Shown: positions 7,774-16,929, numbered from the stretch's first letter. The stretch is 64,000 nucleotides of DNA from Hyphomicrobiales bacterium (GCA_900473175.1 UCKM01000015.1:186001-250000); one strand, 5' to 3'. A program made the numbers and translations. The notes: generated by a model from the letters alone, not told the origin.

Positions 7774-10143
7774 ATGAGAAAGATATTACTTACGACATTG
7801 GCACTCACTGCAGGCTCTGGACTTATCGTTGGCTGCGATAAACATGAGAACAATGCAAACGTACAGTCTACGCCGACATTCTCCCAGCCCGACACTCAAG
7901 CCACTAAACAAGAAGACATTGCATCGGCGACAAAACCTGACAGCTCCGATAGTTCTACGTCGAAGACGGATGGCACCAACACTGGCGGCAAAGATTCAAT
8001 CCAACTACCGGTCGGGTCAACGAAAATTGCTTGTAACGTCGACGAGTTGAGCGACATTATTGCGACGCCGACAACCTTGCTCGATAGGAATCCTGCGCCT
8101 GCAATAGTTCCGGGATTGGCAAAGTGGCAAGGTGGCGTCGACAATCTGGTACTGACGGCAAAGAGCCGGATCGTGCTCGAACCGGCCAGCGCGGCGTCTC
8201 TTGCCTCAGTTTCCAAGCGTCTCCAGAATGACCTTGCCGAAATCACCGGAATTCAACTTCCTGTAGTTACCAATGCAACGTTGAACGATGGCGATATCGG
8301 GATGAGCCTGACACCCTGTAACGATACGGTGAAAACCCGTATCGGTGACGAGGGCTACACCATGTCGATCGGCAAGACGGCAATGCTGCGTGGCAATCTT
8401 GCAAAGGATGCCGGTAACAATACGAACAGCATTTTTTATGCGACCCGCTCCCTGCTCCAGATGCTCAGTCTCGATGGAAAAGGGGCCGGAAAGCACAATA
8501 CTTTGAAGCAAGGCTATGCCATTGACTATCCACTCTACGCAGAACGGACGTTCATGGTGGACACCGGCCGAGGCTTTACCGACAAGGAATCGCTCAAGGC
8601 CTATATGAAGCTTCTTGGCTGGTATAAGATCAATACGCTTCATCTGCATCTCACTGACGATTTGTTAAATCGGACGCCAGGCAATAGCGGATTGGCAAAG
8701 GAAGGCTTCCGTCTCTATAGCAACAATCCGGCATTCCAAAACAAGCAGCCCCTTTCTGCTGATGGGTTGTACTACTCGAAAGACGACTGGAATGAACTGG
8801 AAGATGCAGCCGCCGAAAATGGAATTGCTCTCGTCCCGGAAATCGACTCTCCCGGACATGCGACCGCACTCGTCAAGGCGTTGAAACGGCTCTATCCCAA
8901 CAATCCATCGAGCGGCAATGAACTCGCCGTCACTCATCCCGATACGCTCGCCTACATCAAAGACGTTTGGAACGAGTTCCTACCCTGGTTCCGTTCGAAA
9001 CGGGTACATGTTGGTGCAGACGAGTCCTCGTCGTCGAGTCAGATAGCATTCATCAACGATATGGCGACGTTCTTCAAATCCAAGGGCAAGACTCTCCAGA
9101 TATGGAATGATGCGGTTACCAGCGTGAGCCTCCTTGATCCTGACGTCGTCGTCCAATACTGGTCTGAGGGCAGCACAGTGCAGTCCAACAAGAACAAATG
9201 GATCAACTCAAGTATAGCTTTCTACGTGAACCCGCAAAACGGTGGAGCCTATGCCGAATCGCTCGGCTTTGCCGGCGACAGCTTCTATGCCGATGATAGC
9301 GGTCTCGGAATCGACCACCAGAATGCTTATGGTGGCCCAAATTGGGATTGGTTCGGCAATACCAAGGCGTTGACCAGCTCAGTCAAGGATTTGCCGCCTC
9401 TGGGCGGACAATTATCGCTGTGGAATGACCTTTTATACCACAATCCCTACACGTTTGAGGATGCTGCACACTATTTGATGTCCGATGCGTTCCCTGCGGC
9501 TGGACAGATTTGGTGGAACGGGCAAAAGCGTGATGCATCAGGAACGCTTGTGCCCTATTCCGAACTGCGCAAAAGCGTTGCAAAGCTGCAGTATGGTCCC
9601 GGCACAAGCAGTGTCCCGATGTTTGTCAAATACCCGCTCTCAGCAACGATACCGACATTCAACAACTTACCCAAGTATAAGATAACGCCCGCCTACCCGG
9701 CTCAAAACGGCGTTCTTGAAGGCTCTGCTGAAAAATATGACTGCAAGAGTTGTGGCGGCGGCGAAGTCGGCTATTTGGGTACCTATCCCAGCCAAGGCAA
9801 GGCCGGTGCGGTAACTCTAACCGTTCCAGTAACCAAGTCGGGCAAATATCTTTTGCCTATTTATTACGTTATGGGCGGCACGTCGGCACAGCCGGGCCAA
9901 TTGAACATCAACGGTTCGCAAACCCCGGTCAAGATTAGCTTTCTACCGACTGGTGGTGGTGCATCGGGCTCCGTCCCGAAGGCTAATCAGCCGTTCCAGC
10001 TCAGTGAAATTGACCAGGAAGTGATCCAAGGGGTATTCGTCAATCTGCAAGCTGGTGATAACACCATCAAGTTTAACAACCCCACCGGCGGAATGCCGAA
10101 TATTGGCGGCGTCGGCACACCACTGTTGCAGCCCGAAGATTGA
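7774..10143 (+). CDS. Lipoprotein GH20-family beta-N-acetylhexosaminidase-like protein with C-terminal binding domain
   Basis: A 789-residue lipoprotein: lipobox LIVGC (Cys near residue 23) after a short basic N-terminus, then a Ser/Thr/Asp-rich linker to about residue 75. A GH20b-like alpha/beta domain follows (about 110-240), then a GH20 barrel with HLHLTDD near 290, VPEIDSPGHA near 350 and the catalytic Asp-Glu pair at 416-417 in HVGADES. The consensus there is HIGGDE, so the site is slightly divergent but keeps D and E. The last roughly 150 residues, with CKSCGGG and many Gly and Asn, look like a CBM35/CBM6-type beta-sandwich. GH20 enzymes remove terminal GlcNAc or GalNAc; membrane-anchored exposure is expected. 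A/T-rich upstream DNA suggests transfer. Substrate unknown. Confidence 0.82.
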   Translation: MRKILLTTLALTAGSGLIVGCDKHENNANVQSTPTFSQPDTQATKQEDIASATKPDSSDSSTSKTDGTNTGGKDSIQLPVGSTKIACNVDELSDIIATPTTLLDRNPAPAIVPGLAKWQGGVDNLVLTAKSRIVLEPASAASLASVSKRLQNDLAEITGIQLPVVTNATLNDGDIGMSLTPCNDTVKTRIGDEGYTMSIGKTAMLRGNLAKDAGNNTNSIFYATRSLLQMLSLDGKGAGKHNTLKQGYAIDYPLYAERTFMVDTGRGFTDKESLKAYMKLLGWYKINTLHLHLTDDLLNRTPGNSGLAKEGFRLYSNNPAFQNKQPLSADGLYYSKDDWNELEDAAAENGIALVPEIDSPGHATALVKALKRLYPNNPSSGNELAVTHPDTLAYIKDVWNEFLPWFRSKRVHVGADESSSSSQIAFINDMATFFKSKGKTLQIWNDAVTSVSLLDPDVVVQYWSEGSTVQSNKNKWINSSIAFYVNPQNGGAYAESLGFAGDSFYADDSGLGIDHQNAYGGPNWDWFGNTKALTSSVKDLPPLGGQLSLWNDLLYHNPYTFEDAAHYLMSDAFPAAGQIWWNGQKRDASGTLVPYSELRKSVAKLQYGPGTSSVPMFVKYPLSATIPTFNNLPKYKITPAYPAQNGVLEGSAEKYDCKSCGGGEVGYLGTYPSQGKAGAVTLTVPVTKSGKYLLPIYYVMGGTSAQPGQLNINGSQTPVKISFLPTGGGASGSVPKANQPFQLSEIDQEVIQGVFVNLQAGDNTIKFNNPTGGMPNIGGVGTPLLQPED

Positions 10144-10162
10144 AACCCATATTGCGTTAACT

Positions 10163-10188
10163 GAGGCCGCAGACTTGACTGCGGCCTC
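10163..10188 (+). terminator. Stem-loop after GH20 gene
   Basis: GAGGCCGCAG and CTGCGGCCTC form a perfect 10-bp stem with a 6-nt loop 20 bp after the GH20 stop, followed by TCACGTTT. Likely intrinsic terminator with a weak U tract. Confidence 0.65.
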
Positions 10189-10221
10189 TCACGTTTGGCC
10201 AGCAAATTGCAGCCTTTGATT

Positions 10222-10499
10222 TCACACCAATCCCGCCTTTATCCCGTCCATACTGTCCTTGAGCGCCGCGCCCGGATCTTCGAGCTGCTGGACTTCCGCC
10301 GCAAAAGGCTCGAACGAGAACATGCCCTCATAGCCCTGATCGATCAGCGCGCGCATCTGCTCGACATTGCCGAGCCGGTCGTCCGCATCGACCAGAACCC
10401 GGTGCGGATCGCGCATGGCGCTGATTGTCACGTCCGGATCGGTGACGCCGGAAATATGCACGAGCCCGGTCATTGCCGGAAAAAGCTCGGGCTCGCCGG
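10222..10499 (-). pseudogene. Duplicated 3' fragment of the TIM-barrel isomerase gene
   Basis: These 278 bp match 13144-13421, the 3' end of the intact isomerase gene, with one difference (a synonymous change in the last Val codon, at 10225). The match begins exactly at the stop codon and ends abruptly at 10499/13421. It encodes the last 91 residues (ending MDGIKAGLV) without a 5' end, so it is a gene fragment. The near-identity implies a recent event. Together with the intact copy it brackets the GH3 gene. Confidence 0.93.
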
Positions 10500-10670
10500 A
10501 GCTTTGGTGAACTTTTCTTCGCCTAAAGGCTAATTGACAGCCGTCGCCCTTGAAAGGAATTTGCGCGGCTATTCAATCGTTTTAATCGCCTTGGGAGGAG
10601 CGATTTCCGCATCAGATGAAGCAAATTTTCAACTCAAATATTGCAACGAACCGTCAATTTGGAGGAACCA
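10500..10670 (+). other. Leader of GH3 gene
   Basis: 171 bp between the end of the duplicated fragment and the GH3 start, with no gene. It presumably holds the GH3 promoter. The ribosome-binding site is TTTGGAGGAACCA just before the ATG at 10671. Confidence 0.5.
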
Positions 10671-13085
10671 ATGATATTGAAGAGACTATTTGTGGCCGGG
10701 CTTCTCGGCTGTACAGTGCTGTCCGGTTGCAATAGCTCCGACACCAGCACGGATGATGCATCAGCCACACTTAAGGTTCAGAACCCCGAGGTTGCGGCGG
10801 CTGCCAACCCGGCTGTGCAGACAGAGCCGGAGACTTTGACCAACACCATGCCCACCGAACTGCCGCAAAACTCTACCGACGATCTCGCTGATCTCAAGGC
10901 TCGGGATCTCGTTGCCCACCTAACCGCTGACGAGAAATTGCAGTTCATTCGCACCGACCGCCCCATGAACGCCGTTCCGGGTGGTGGCGCCGGATATATT
11001 CCGGCTCTGCTGAGACTAAACATTCCGGCGATTAACATGTCCGATTCGTCGACGGGCGTGGGCGGCTCCAAGCAGAAGAGCACCTCTTTTCCCGCTACGT
11101 TGGCATTGGCCGCCAGCTGGGATGGCAGTCTTTCCCATTATTATGGCGTGGAGGTCGCAAAGCAGCTGCGCGAGCAAGGGTTTAATATGGGACTAGGCGG
11201 CGGCGCCAACATGGTCCGCGATCCGCGTGGCGGGCGCATGTTCGAATATCTGGGCGAGGATCCCTTGCTGGCCGGCAAAATGTTGGCGGCGCGCACCAAG
11301 GGCACGCAGAGTCAAAACGTCATTGCGACCATCAAACACATGGTCGGCAACGAGCAGGAATCGTCGCGCAAAAGCGGCAGCAGCATCATTGATGAACGCA
11401 CGTTGCGGGAAATTTACATGCTGCCGTTCGAGATTGCCGTGCGCGAGAGCGAACCCGGCAGCGTGATGTGCAGCTACAACATGCTCACGCTCGATGGCCA
11501 ACCGCCCAAAACCTATGCGTGTGAAAACAAGCATATTCTAACCGATATTCTCAAAGGAGAATGGCGTTTCAAGGGGCAGGTGCAGTCCGATTGGGATGCT
11601 ACCCATTCGATAGCGCCAGCGATCAATGCCGGTTTGGACGAAGAGGAATACGTAGGCACCGCGCCTTATGTACCGTTCTTCACGGCAGACAAGGTGAAGC
11701 CCCTCATTGGCGGGGAGATATCGGAAGCGCGCCTCGACGATATGGTCCAGCGCAAATTGCGCACGATGATCAAGGTGGGGCTGATGGATCATCCCGTTCC
11801 AGACAACAGCGTCGAGGGTTTTACCCCTGCGACCGACTTTGCTGCTGCCACGGCCGCAGCTCAGAAAGTGGCTGAACAAACCACCGTTCTACTGAAGAAT
11901 AGTCAGGCTCAATCTCCACTTGATACAGCTGCCAAACTTCTGCCTCTGGATGCCGCCAAGGTGAAGAAAATCGCGGTCATTGGCGGGCACGCCGACGACG
12001 CCGTGATGACCGGCGGCGGTTCCGGCAACACGCGCATGCCGGCCTGGGGCAATTATCCAGCGTGTGACAAGAAAACGAATGTCGCCGTATATTCACCTTC
12101 TCCATCGCAGGCAGGATGCGGATGGTGGCGCAACCCATGGACATATGTCCCGACCCCTATCTTGCAGGCGATAAAGATCGCCGCGCCAGGAGCGATTGTC
12201 GACTATGTTGGCAACAAAGATCAAGGCAACCCGTTTCGTTCGTACACGGAGGACGAGATTAAAGATGCGGTCGACAAGGCGAAGGCTGCCGACGTAGCCA
12301 TAGTCGTTGTATATCAGATGTCAGGGGAAAGCGGGGATTTGAAAAGCCTGAGTCTGGCAAATCCTGGAATGACGTATCCGCCTTCGAAAGAGGTTGTGCC
12401 GAACAACCAGGATCAACTCGTCAGCCAAGTCGCGGCGGCGAACAGCAATACGATTGTCATCGTCGAGAACGGCAATCCGGTGCTGATGCCTTGGAAGGAC
12501 AATGTGGCGGCAATCCTTGAGGCTTGGTACCCCGGCGAAGGCGCCGGGCCGGCGCTTGCCAACATATTGTTCGGCAAGGTCAATCCGTCGGCGAAGCTTC
12601 CCATAACTTTTCCAAACACCGATGCAGACACGCCGACCGGGGGTAAGGCCTTCGCTACCGATCCGGCCTATTCCGAAAAGCTGAATGTCGGATATCGTTG
12701 GTATGACGCGAACAAGGTCGAGCCTCTGTTCGAATTCGGCTTTGGGCTTTCCTATACTGACTTCGCCTATTCCGACCTGAGGGTGGATACAGCGGGCGAC
12801 GGCACGAAAACGGTCAATTTCTCATTGATGAATACAGGCAAGGTTGCGGGTAAGGAGATACCACAGGTCTATATCGAGTTTCCGACCAGCGCCGGTGAAC
12901 CGCCACGCCGCCTTGCCGGATGGGACAAGGTTGCATTGCAGCCGGGTGAGAAGAAGAGCGTCTCCATCACCATCCCACCGCAAGTACAGAGCATATGGGA
13001 CGTTGAAAGTTCCAAGTGGAAACTGGTTCCGCCCAGCAAAGTTCTTGTCGGCGCATCATCCCGCCAGATGAAGCTCGAACTGTAA
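10671..13085 (+). CDS. Lipoprotein GH3-family glycoside hydrolase (beta-glucosidase-like)
   Basis: An 804-residue protein with a lipoprotein signal (MILKRLFVAGLLGCTVLSGC, lipobox LSGC near residue 20) and a low-complexity linker to about residue 80. The GH3 N-terminal barrel follows, with GANMVRDPRGGR near 180, the KH motif (IKHMVGNEQE near 225) and the nucleophile Asp in VQSDWDATHS near 305. The GH3 C-terminal domain and a fibronectin-like tail (VALQPGEKKSVSI) complete it. The start at 10671 has a GGAGGAA site. GH3 enzymes release beta-linked glucose, xylose or GlcNAc; this domain order is that of the beta-glucosidase type. The gene, its leader and a terminator are bracketed by 278-bp direct repeats. 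It probably cooperates with the two lipoprotein GH20 enzymes in the window. Confidence 0.88.
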   Translation: MILKRLFVAGLLGCTVLSGCNSSDTSTDDASATLKVQNPEVAAAANPAVQTEPETLTNTMPTELPQNSTDDLADLKARDLVAHLTADEKLQFIRTDRPMNAVPGGGAGYIPALLRLNIPAINMSDSSTGVGGSKQKSTSFPATLALAASWDGSLSHYYGVEVAKQLREQGFNMGLGGGANMVRDPRGGRMFEYLGEDPLLAGKMLAARTKGTQSQNVIATIKHMVGNEQESSRKSGSSIIDERTLREIYMLPFEIAVRESEPGSVMCSYNMLTLDGQPPKTYACENKHILTDILKGEWRFKGQVQSDWDATHSIAPAINAGLDEEEYVGTAPYVPFFTADKVKPLIGGEISEARLDDMVQRKLRTMIKVGLMDHPVPDNSVEGFTPATDFAAATAAAQKVAEQTTVLLKNSQAQSPLDTAAKLLPLDAAKVKKIAVIGGHADDAVMTGGGSGNTRMPAWGNYPACDKKTNVAVYSPSPSQAGCGWWRNPWTYVPTPILQAIKIAAPGAIVDYVGNKDQGNPFRSYTEDEIKDAVDKAKAADVAIVVVYQMSGESGDLKSLSLANPGMTYPPSKEVVPNNQDQLVSQVAAANSNTIVIVENGNPVLMPWKDNVAAILEAWYPGEGAGPALANILFGKVNPSAKLPITFPNTDADTPTGGKAFATDPAYSEKLNVGYRWYDANKVEPLFEFGFGLSYTDFAYSDLRVDTAGDGTKTVNFSLMNTGKVAGKEIPQVYIEFPTSAGEPPRRLAGWDKVALQPGEKKSVSITIPPQVQSIWDVESSKWKLVPPSKVLVGASSRQMKLEL

Positions 13086-13091
13086 AAAAAG

Positions 13092-13121
13092 GCACGGTCG
13101 CGACCTTGATCGCGGCCGTGC
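13092..13121. terminator. Bidirectional-looking terminator between GH3 and isomerase genes
   Basis: GCACGGTCGCGA pairs with TCGCGGCCGTGC around a short loop. On the minus strand the stem is followed by TTTTTTT (the A7 run at 13084-13090 on the plus strand), a good intrinsic terminator for the isomerase gene ending at 13144. It also lies just after the GH3 stop. The A run partly overlaps the GH3 stop codon. Confidence 0.75.
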
Positions 13122-13143
13122 TTCACTTGGCTTCGCTATTCCC

Positions 13144-13421
13144 TCAGACCAATCCCGCCTTTATCCCGTCCATACTGTCCTTGAGCGCCGCGCCCGGATC
13201 TTCGAGCTGCTGGACTTCCGCCGCAAAAGGCTCGAACGAGAACATGCCCTCATAGCCCTGATCGATCAGCGCGCGCATCTGCTCGACATTGCCGAGCCGG
13301 TCGTCCGCATCGACCAGAACCCGGTGCGGATCGCGCATGGCGCTGATTGTCACGTCCGGATCGGTGACGCCGGAAATATGCACGAGCCCGGTCATTGCCG
13401 GAAAAAGCTCGGGCTCGCCGG
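13144..13421. repeat. Right copy of the 278-bp direct repeat flanking GH3
   Basis: Same sequence as 10222-10499 except one base. This copy is the genuine 3' end of the isomerase gene. Recombination between the copies would delete 2,922 bp, including the whole GH3 gene, and leave an intact isomerase. Confidence 0.93.
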
Positions 13422-13971
13422 CAAGGTGGTGATGGAAAGTGTCATGGACGAGCTTGAACCGGCCCTGCCCGCCGATCGCCTCAATTGCTTCCACCGCCTC
13501 GCGCTTGGAACGCAGCGAGCAGATCTCGAAACCGAGCGGCTCGACATAGCCGATGAGCCCGCGCGCTTCGAGGATCGGCTTCAGGCCCTTGAGGGCCGTT
13601 CGCAAGTTCGCCTGGCGCTCGCCGTCGCGCTGGCCGGTACCGTCATTCACCGGAACGAGCACCAGCGCCGTCGCGCCGACATCCCTGGCGTAGTCGGCAA
13701 GCTCGATCGCCTCTTTCTCGCGCTCCGGCGTCCAGTCATTGAACCGCTGCAGCGCGTTGATCGTGGCGATGCGAACCCCGGCCTCCTCGGCCAGCGCCTT
13801 CACCTCTGCCGCCGCCGTCCCGTCGACGATGGCATTGCCGCCAAGGTCATTGCGTATCTCGACATCGTTGAGGCCCAGCGACTTTGCCAGCTTGAAGAAT
13901 TCCCGTGGTGAATGGTTCGGCGCCACCATGTGGTTGATCGCAAAAACTGGGTGTGAAATTTTATCAGTCAT
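13144..13971 (-). CDS. TIM-barrel sugar isomerase/epimerase (IolI/MocC-like)
   Basis: A 275-residue AP-endonuclease-2-fold protein. Putative metal ligands fall where expected for 2-keto-inositol isomerase IolI: Glu in YVEPLGF near 140, Asp in LVHDTFHHH near 175, His in LVHISG near 197 and Glu in FSFEPFA near 246. The start at 13971 follows GGGAGGTATACGG; a longer frame runs upstream but lacks a site and crosses the operator at 14087. Family members interconvert inosose isomers or similar keto-sugars, and MocC of the rhizopine system is a relative. It is downstream of a LacI regulator on the same strand, with its own promoter. Its last 278 bp are duplicated at 10222-10499. Confidence 0.82.
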   Translation of the reverse strand: MTDKISHPVFAINHMVAPNHSPREFFKLAKSLGLNDVEIRNDLGGNAIVDGTAAAEVKALAEEAGVRIATINALQRFNDWTPEREKEAIELADYARDVGATALVLVPVNDGTGQRDGERQANLRTALKGLKPILEARGLIGYVEPLGFEICSLRSKREAVEAIEAIGGQGRFKLVHDTFHHHLAGEPELFPAMTGLVHISGVTDPDVTISAMRDPHRVLVDADDRLGNVEQMRALIDQGYEGMFSFEPFAAEVQQLEDPGAALKDSMDGIKAGLV

Positions 13972-14086
13972 CCGTATACCTCCCGGCGGTGCTTGCAGCG
14001 GCTTTTTTCGGGGAAATGGGCCGCTGATCTTGGCGCAAACATCTGTCGCCGCTGCAACTCCGTCAATCGCCATTCTGACTGAAAAA

Positions 14087-14102
14087 CTATCATTTCTGAT
14101 AG
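14087..14102. promoter_or_regulatory. Candidate LacI-family operator upstream of isomerase
   Basis: CTATCATTTCTGATAG, with perfect 6-bp arms (CTATCA/TGATAG) around four bases, lies about 115 bp upstream of the isomerase start in the 306-bp gap after the LacI gene. The half-site CTATCATT recurs twice, in opposite orientations, upstream of the LacI gene (15332 and 15364). Confidence 0.55.
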
Positions 14103-14277
14103 ATTCTGCTGCATACGGCAAACGCTTCCAGAAATGCCGCAAGGTGAATGCGTTTTGCCGAAGATCGGATGGATTTGGCTCAGGAAACTCGAAAAATGGC
14201 GCAAGAATTGGCGATTCCGGTGTGGAATTTTCAATCAAAACGGGCAAAACAGTTGTAGTGGCTTGTAAAATGCGGCG

Positions 14278-15309
14278 TCAGATGTTTTCCGGCAGATAGA
14301 TGTCGAAGGGCAGGAAGGTCTGGCCGGGCGCATTGGCCGCGCCGCGCTCGATGGCATGGCCCATCAGTTCCACCACCTCCCGGCACAAGCGCGGCAATGG
14401 CGTCGCGATAACCATCGTGACGATATTGTCGGCGAGTGCGGCGCGCGATTCCGGCGTGATCTCGTTGACGATCATCACCGGCGGCGGATCCATGCCGATT
14501 TCGCGGAGGGCCGCGATTGCGCCTTCCATGCCGCCGCCCGCAACATAGCAGCCGGCGAGATCCGGATGGCGGCGTATCAGGTCGAGCATCGCCTCCTGCG
14601 TGATCTGCCGCGTCTCGAGATTGACCATCGTATCAAGCACGGTGAATTCCGGGGCCTGTTCGCGAAAGAAGGCGCGAAAGCCGATTTCGCGCAGTTCATG
14701 TCCGTGAAAGCGGTGGCTTCCGACGAAAATCGCGACTTTTCCGGGCCTTCGAGCAGCTTTCGCGATCATCCACGCGGCGGTGCGCCCGGCCTTGCGATTA
14801 TTGACGCCGACATAGCCTTCGCGTACCCCTGCGGCAAAGTCGGTCAACAGTGAAAAGACCGGGATGTCCCTCGCCTTGAGCTCTTCCACGGCCGCCGTGA
14901 TTGCCGGATGGTCGGGCGCGACCAGACCGATGGAATGGCAGCGGCCAGCCAGCGATTTGAGTTTGGTGATAATGTCGTCCGGCGCCTGCGACGCACAGAA
15001 TTCGACGATCGGAACGCCGCGGAAATGCGTGGCCTGGATGACCGCGCTTTCGATCTCCCGGGCGAACTCCTGGTAGAAATGATGCCCGGACTTTTGCAGG
15101 AGAAATCCAAGCCTGTATTCCGGCAGTTCCTGCCGCATGCGCTGGCGTATCAGCCCGGCCGCATGATAGCCGATATTGTTTGCCGCTTCGTAGACCCGCC
15201 GCGCCGTCTCCTCGCGCACTGGCAACCGGTTGTTCAAAACCCGGTCGACTGTCGCGACGCTCACCCCGGATTCGCGCGCCAGATCGGCGATTGTCGGCCT
15301 GTTTGCCAC
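14278..15309 (-). CDS. LacI-family transcriptional regulator
   Basis: A 343-residue protein with an N-terminal LacI helix-turn-helix (PTIADLARESGVSVATVDRV and hinge helix region to about residue 60) and a peripla_BP-like effector domain (VGVNNRKAGRTAAWMIAKA near 175). The start codon is GTG at 15309, next to the helix-turn-helix; no good ATG exists upstream. It is divergent from the MocDEF-like operon and upstream of the isomerase gene. CTATCATT half-sites occur at both control regions, so it probably controls both units and itself. The effector is likely a cyclitol, judged only by the neighbours. Confidence 0.9.
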   Translation of the reverse strand: MANRPTIADLARESGVSVATVDRVLNNRLPVREETARRVYEAANNIGYHAAGLIRQRMRQELPEYRLGFLLQKSGHHFYQEFAREIESAVIQATHFRGVPIVEFCASQAPDDIITKLKSLAGRCHSIGLVAPDHPAITAAVEELKARDIPVFSLLTDFAAGVREGYVGVNNRKAGRTAAWMIAKAARRPGKVAIFVGSHRFHGHELREIGFRAFFREQAPEFTVLDTMVNLETRQITQEAMLDLIRRHPDLAGCYVAGGGMEGAIAALREIGMDPPPVMIVNEITPESRAALADNIVTMVIATPLPRLCREVVELMGHAIERGAANAPGQTFLPFDIYLPENI

Positions 15310-15331
15310 CTAATCTATCCCATGATGTAAT

Positions 15332-15371
15332 CTATCATTCTTTTATATCAGCTGCTGATGGAAAATGATAG
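15332..15371. promoter_or_regulatory. Candidate LacI-family operator pair between LacI gene and mocD-like gene
   Basis: CTATCATT (15332-15339) and its exact complement AATGATAG (15364-15371) face each other across 24 bp. A smaller palindrome ATCAGCTGCTGAT lies between them at 15347-15359. The region is the only control region for the divergent LacI and mocD-like genes. Confidence 0.5.
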
Positions 15372-15474
15372 AATTTTGTCATCCTTGATTGAGGCTGGTT
15401 GCGCCGGGGCGTACTATCCGGCCAATCACCGGAAGGGATTACCCAGCCGTTGCACGATCAGGGAGGTCTCGTGA

Positions 15475-16578
15475 ATGAACATAGTGTCGCTCGCTGCACC
15501 GACGAAGAGGGATTACAGCCTTATTGGCCGGGATTCGCGTTTGGCCGTCGAGACCGGCCTGTCGGCGGCTGAGTGGTATCACACCGACATTGCGCGCAAA
15601 CAGATGAAAGAGCTGATGAAACGCTCGGATGGCCCGGCCATTCGCGATACGGCAATCTGGCTCGGCAGCATGGTGATCCTGGCCGGTTTCGGCATCTATT
15701 TCTGGGGGTCCTGGCTGTGTGTACCCTTCTTCATCGCCTACGGCGTCCTTTATGGCTCGGCATCGGACAGCCGCTGGCACGAATGCGGCCATGGCACCGC
15801 GTTCAAGACGCGCTGGATGAACGATGCGGTTTACGAGATCGCCTGCTTCATGATCATGCGCAATCCCATTACTTGGCGCTGGAGCCATACGCGCCATCAC
15901 ACAGATACTGTCATCGTCGGTCGTGACCCCGAAATCACCGTGATGCGCCCACCGGATCTGGTGCGCCTTGTGCTGAATTTCTTCGGCATTCTCGACGTCT
16001 GGCATGCGATGAACGATCTTGTCCGCAATACACTTGGTATTGTCAGCGCGGAGGAAAAGACCTTCATTCCCGAACAGGAACAGCCGAAGGTCGTGCTGAT
16101 TGCCCGCATCTGGGCCGCAATCTACCTCGCAACCATCGCCCTTGCGATTTACATGGGCTCGATCCTGCCGCTCGTGCTCGTCGGCCTGCCGCGCCTCTAT
16201 GGCGCCTGGCACCACGTCATGACCGGCCTGTTGCAGCATGGTGGCCTTGCGGACAACGTAACCGATCACCGGCTCAACAGCCGCACCGTCCATATGAACC
16301 CGGTGAGTCGCTTTATCTACTGGAACATGAACTACCACGTGGAGCATCACATGTTCCCGATGGTGCCCTATCACGCGCTGCCGCAGCTACATGCGATGAT
16401 CAAGCATGACCTGCCACAGGCGAACCCGTCCATTTTGGATGGATACCGCGAAATGATCCCTGCGTTCATTCGCCAGTTGCGCAACGAGGATTATTACCTC
16501 AAGCGCGAATTGCCGCCAACAGCCAAGCCTTACCGCGAGGAATTTCACAGCGAACGCCTCGCCGCCGCAGCACAATAA
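15475..16578 (+). CDS. mocD: MocD-like membrane di-iron oxygenase (fatty-acid desaturase superfamily)
   Basis: A 367-residue membrane protein with the three histidine boxes of the desaturase/hydroxylase superfamily: HECGHG (near residue 102), HTRHH (near 138) and HVEHH (near 288). Hydrophobic segments lie near 55-95 and 200-225. The boxes bind a di-iron centre. In the rhizopine system MocD with MocE and MocF is the oxygenase for O-demethylation of 3-O-methyl-scyllo-inosamine. A GGGAGG site precedes the start. It is followed at 31 bp by a MocE-type Rieske ferredoxin and then a reductase, the same order as mocDEF. The substrate could be another O-methyl inositol; a simple fatty-acid desaturase is less likely given the operon. 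Confidence 0.8.
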   Translation: MNIVSLAAPTKRDYSLIGRDSRLAVETGLSAAEWYHTDIARKQMKELMKRSDGPAIRDTAIWLGSMVILAGFGIYFWGSWLCVPFFIAYGVLYGSASDSRWHECGHGTAFKTRWMNDAVYEIACFMIMRNPITWRWSHTRHHTDTVIVGRDPEITVMRPPDLVRLVLNFFGILDVWHAMNDLVRNTLGIVSAEEKTFIPEQEQPKVVLIARIWAAIYLATIALAIYMGSILPLVLVGLPRLYGAWHHVMTGLLQHGGLADNVTDHRLNSRTVHMNPVSRFIYWNMNYHVEHHMFPMVPYHALPQLHAMIKHDLPQANPSILDGYREMIPAFIRQLRNEDYYLKRELPPTAKPYREEFHSERLAAAAQ

Positions 16579-16609
16579 AATCAAAAGAACCAATCGGGAG
16601 GATTGAATC

Positions 16610-16924
16610 ATGAGCAACTGGATAGAGGCCTGCACCTCCGATGACATTGATGAAGAGGACGTCATGCGCTTTGATCACGCCGGACGCACCTTCGCGATCT
16701 ATCGCAGCCCGGATGACGAATTCTTCGCTACGGATGGCCTTTGCACCCATGAACATATTCACCTCGCCGATGGGCTGGTCATGGATGAAATTATCGAATG
16801 CCCCAAGCATAATGGCCGGTTCAACTACAGAACCGGTGAGGCCAAGGGTGCACCCGTCTGCGTCAATCTCAAGACCTATCCGGTCAAGGTCGAGGCCGGC
16901 AAAGTCCTCATCCAGCTCGGTTGA
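16610..16924 (+). CDS. mocE: MocE-family Rieske [2Fe-2S] ferredoxin
   Basis: A 104-residue single-domain Rieske protein. The cluster ligands are Cys-x-His in CTHEHIHLADG (near residue 44) and Cys-x2-His in ECPKHNGRF (near 64). Size and spacing match MocE-type ferredoxins, which pass electrons to the membrane oxygenase. The GGGAGGA site and start at 16610 are good. The stop codon abuts the reductase gene, so the two are probably translationally coupled. Confidence 0.9.
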   Translation: MSNWIEACTSDDIDEEDVMRFDHAGRTFAIYRSPDDEFFATDGLCTHEHIHLADGLVMDEIIECPKHNGRFNYRTGEAKGAPVCVNLKTYPVKVEAGKVLIQLG

Positions 16925-16929
16925 CTGCG

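Noticed and set aside
13972-14247. Longer version of the isomerase with a 92-residue N-terminal extension
   Set aside because: The extension has no homology or ribosome site, and the operator-like palindrome at 14087 lies inside it. The start at 13971 has GGGAGG and begins at the barrel.
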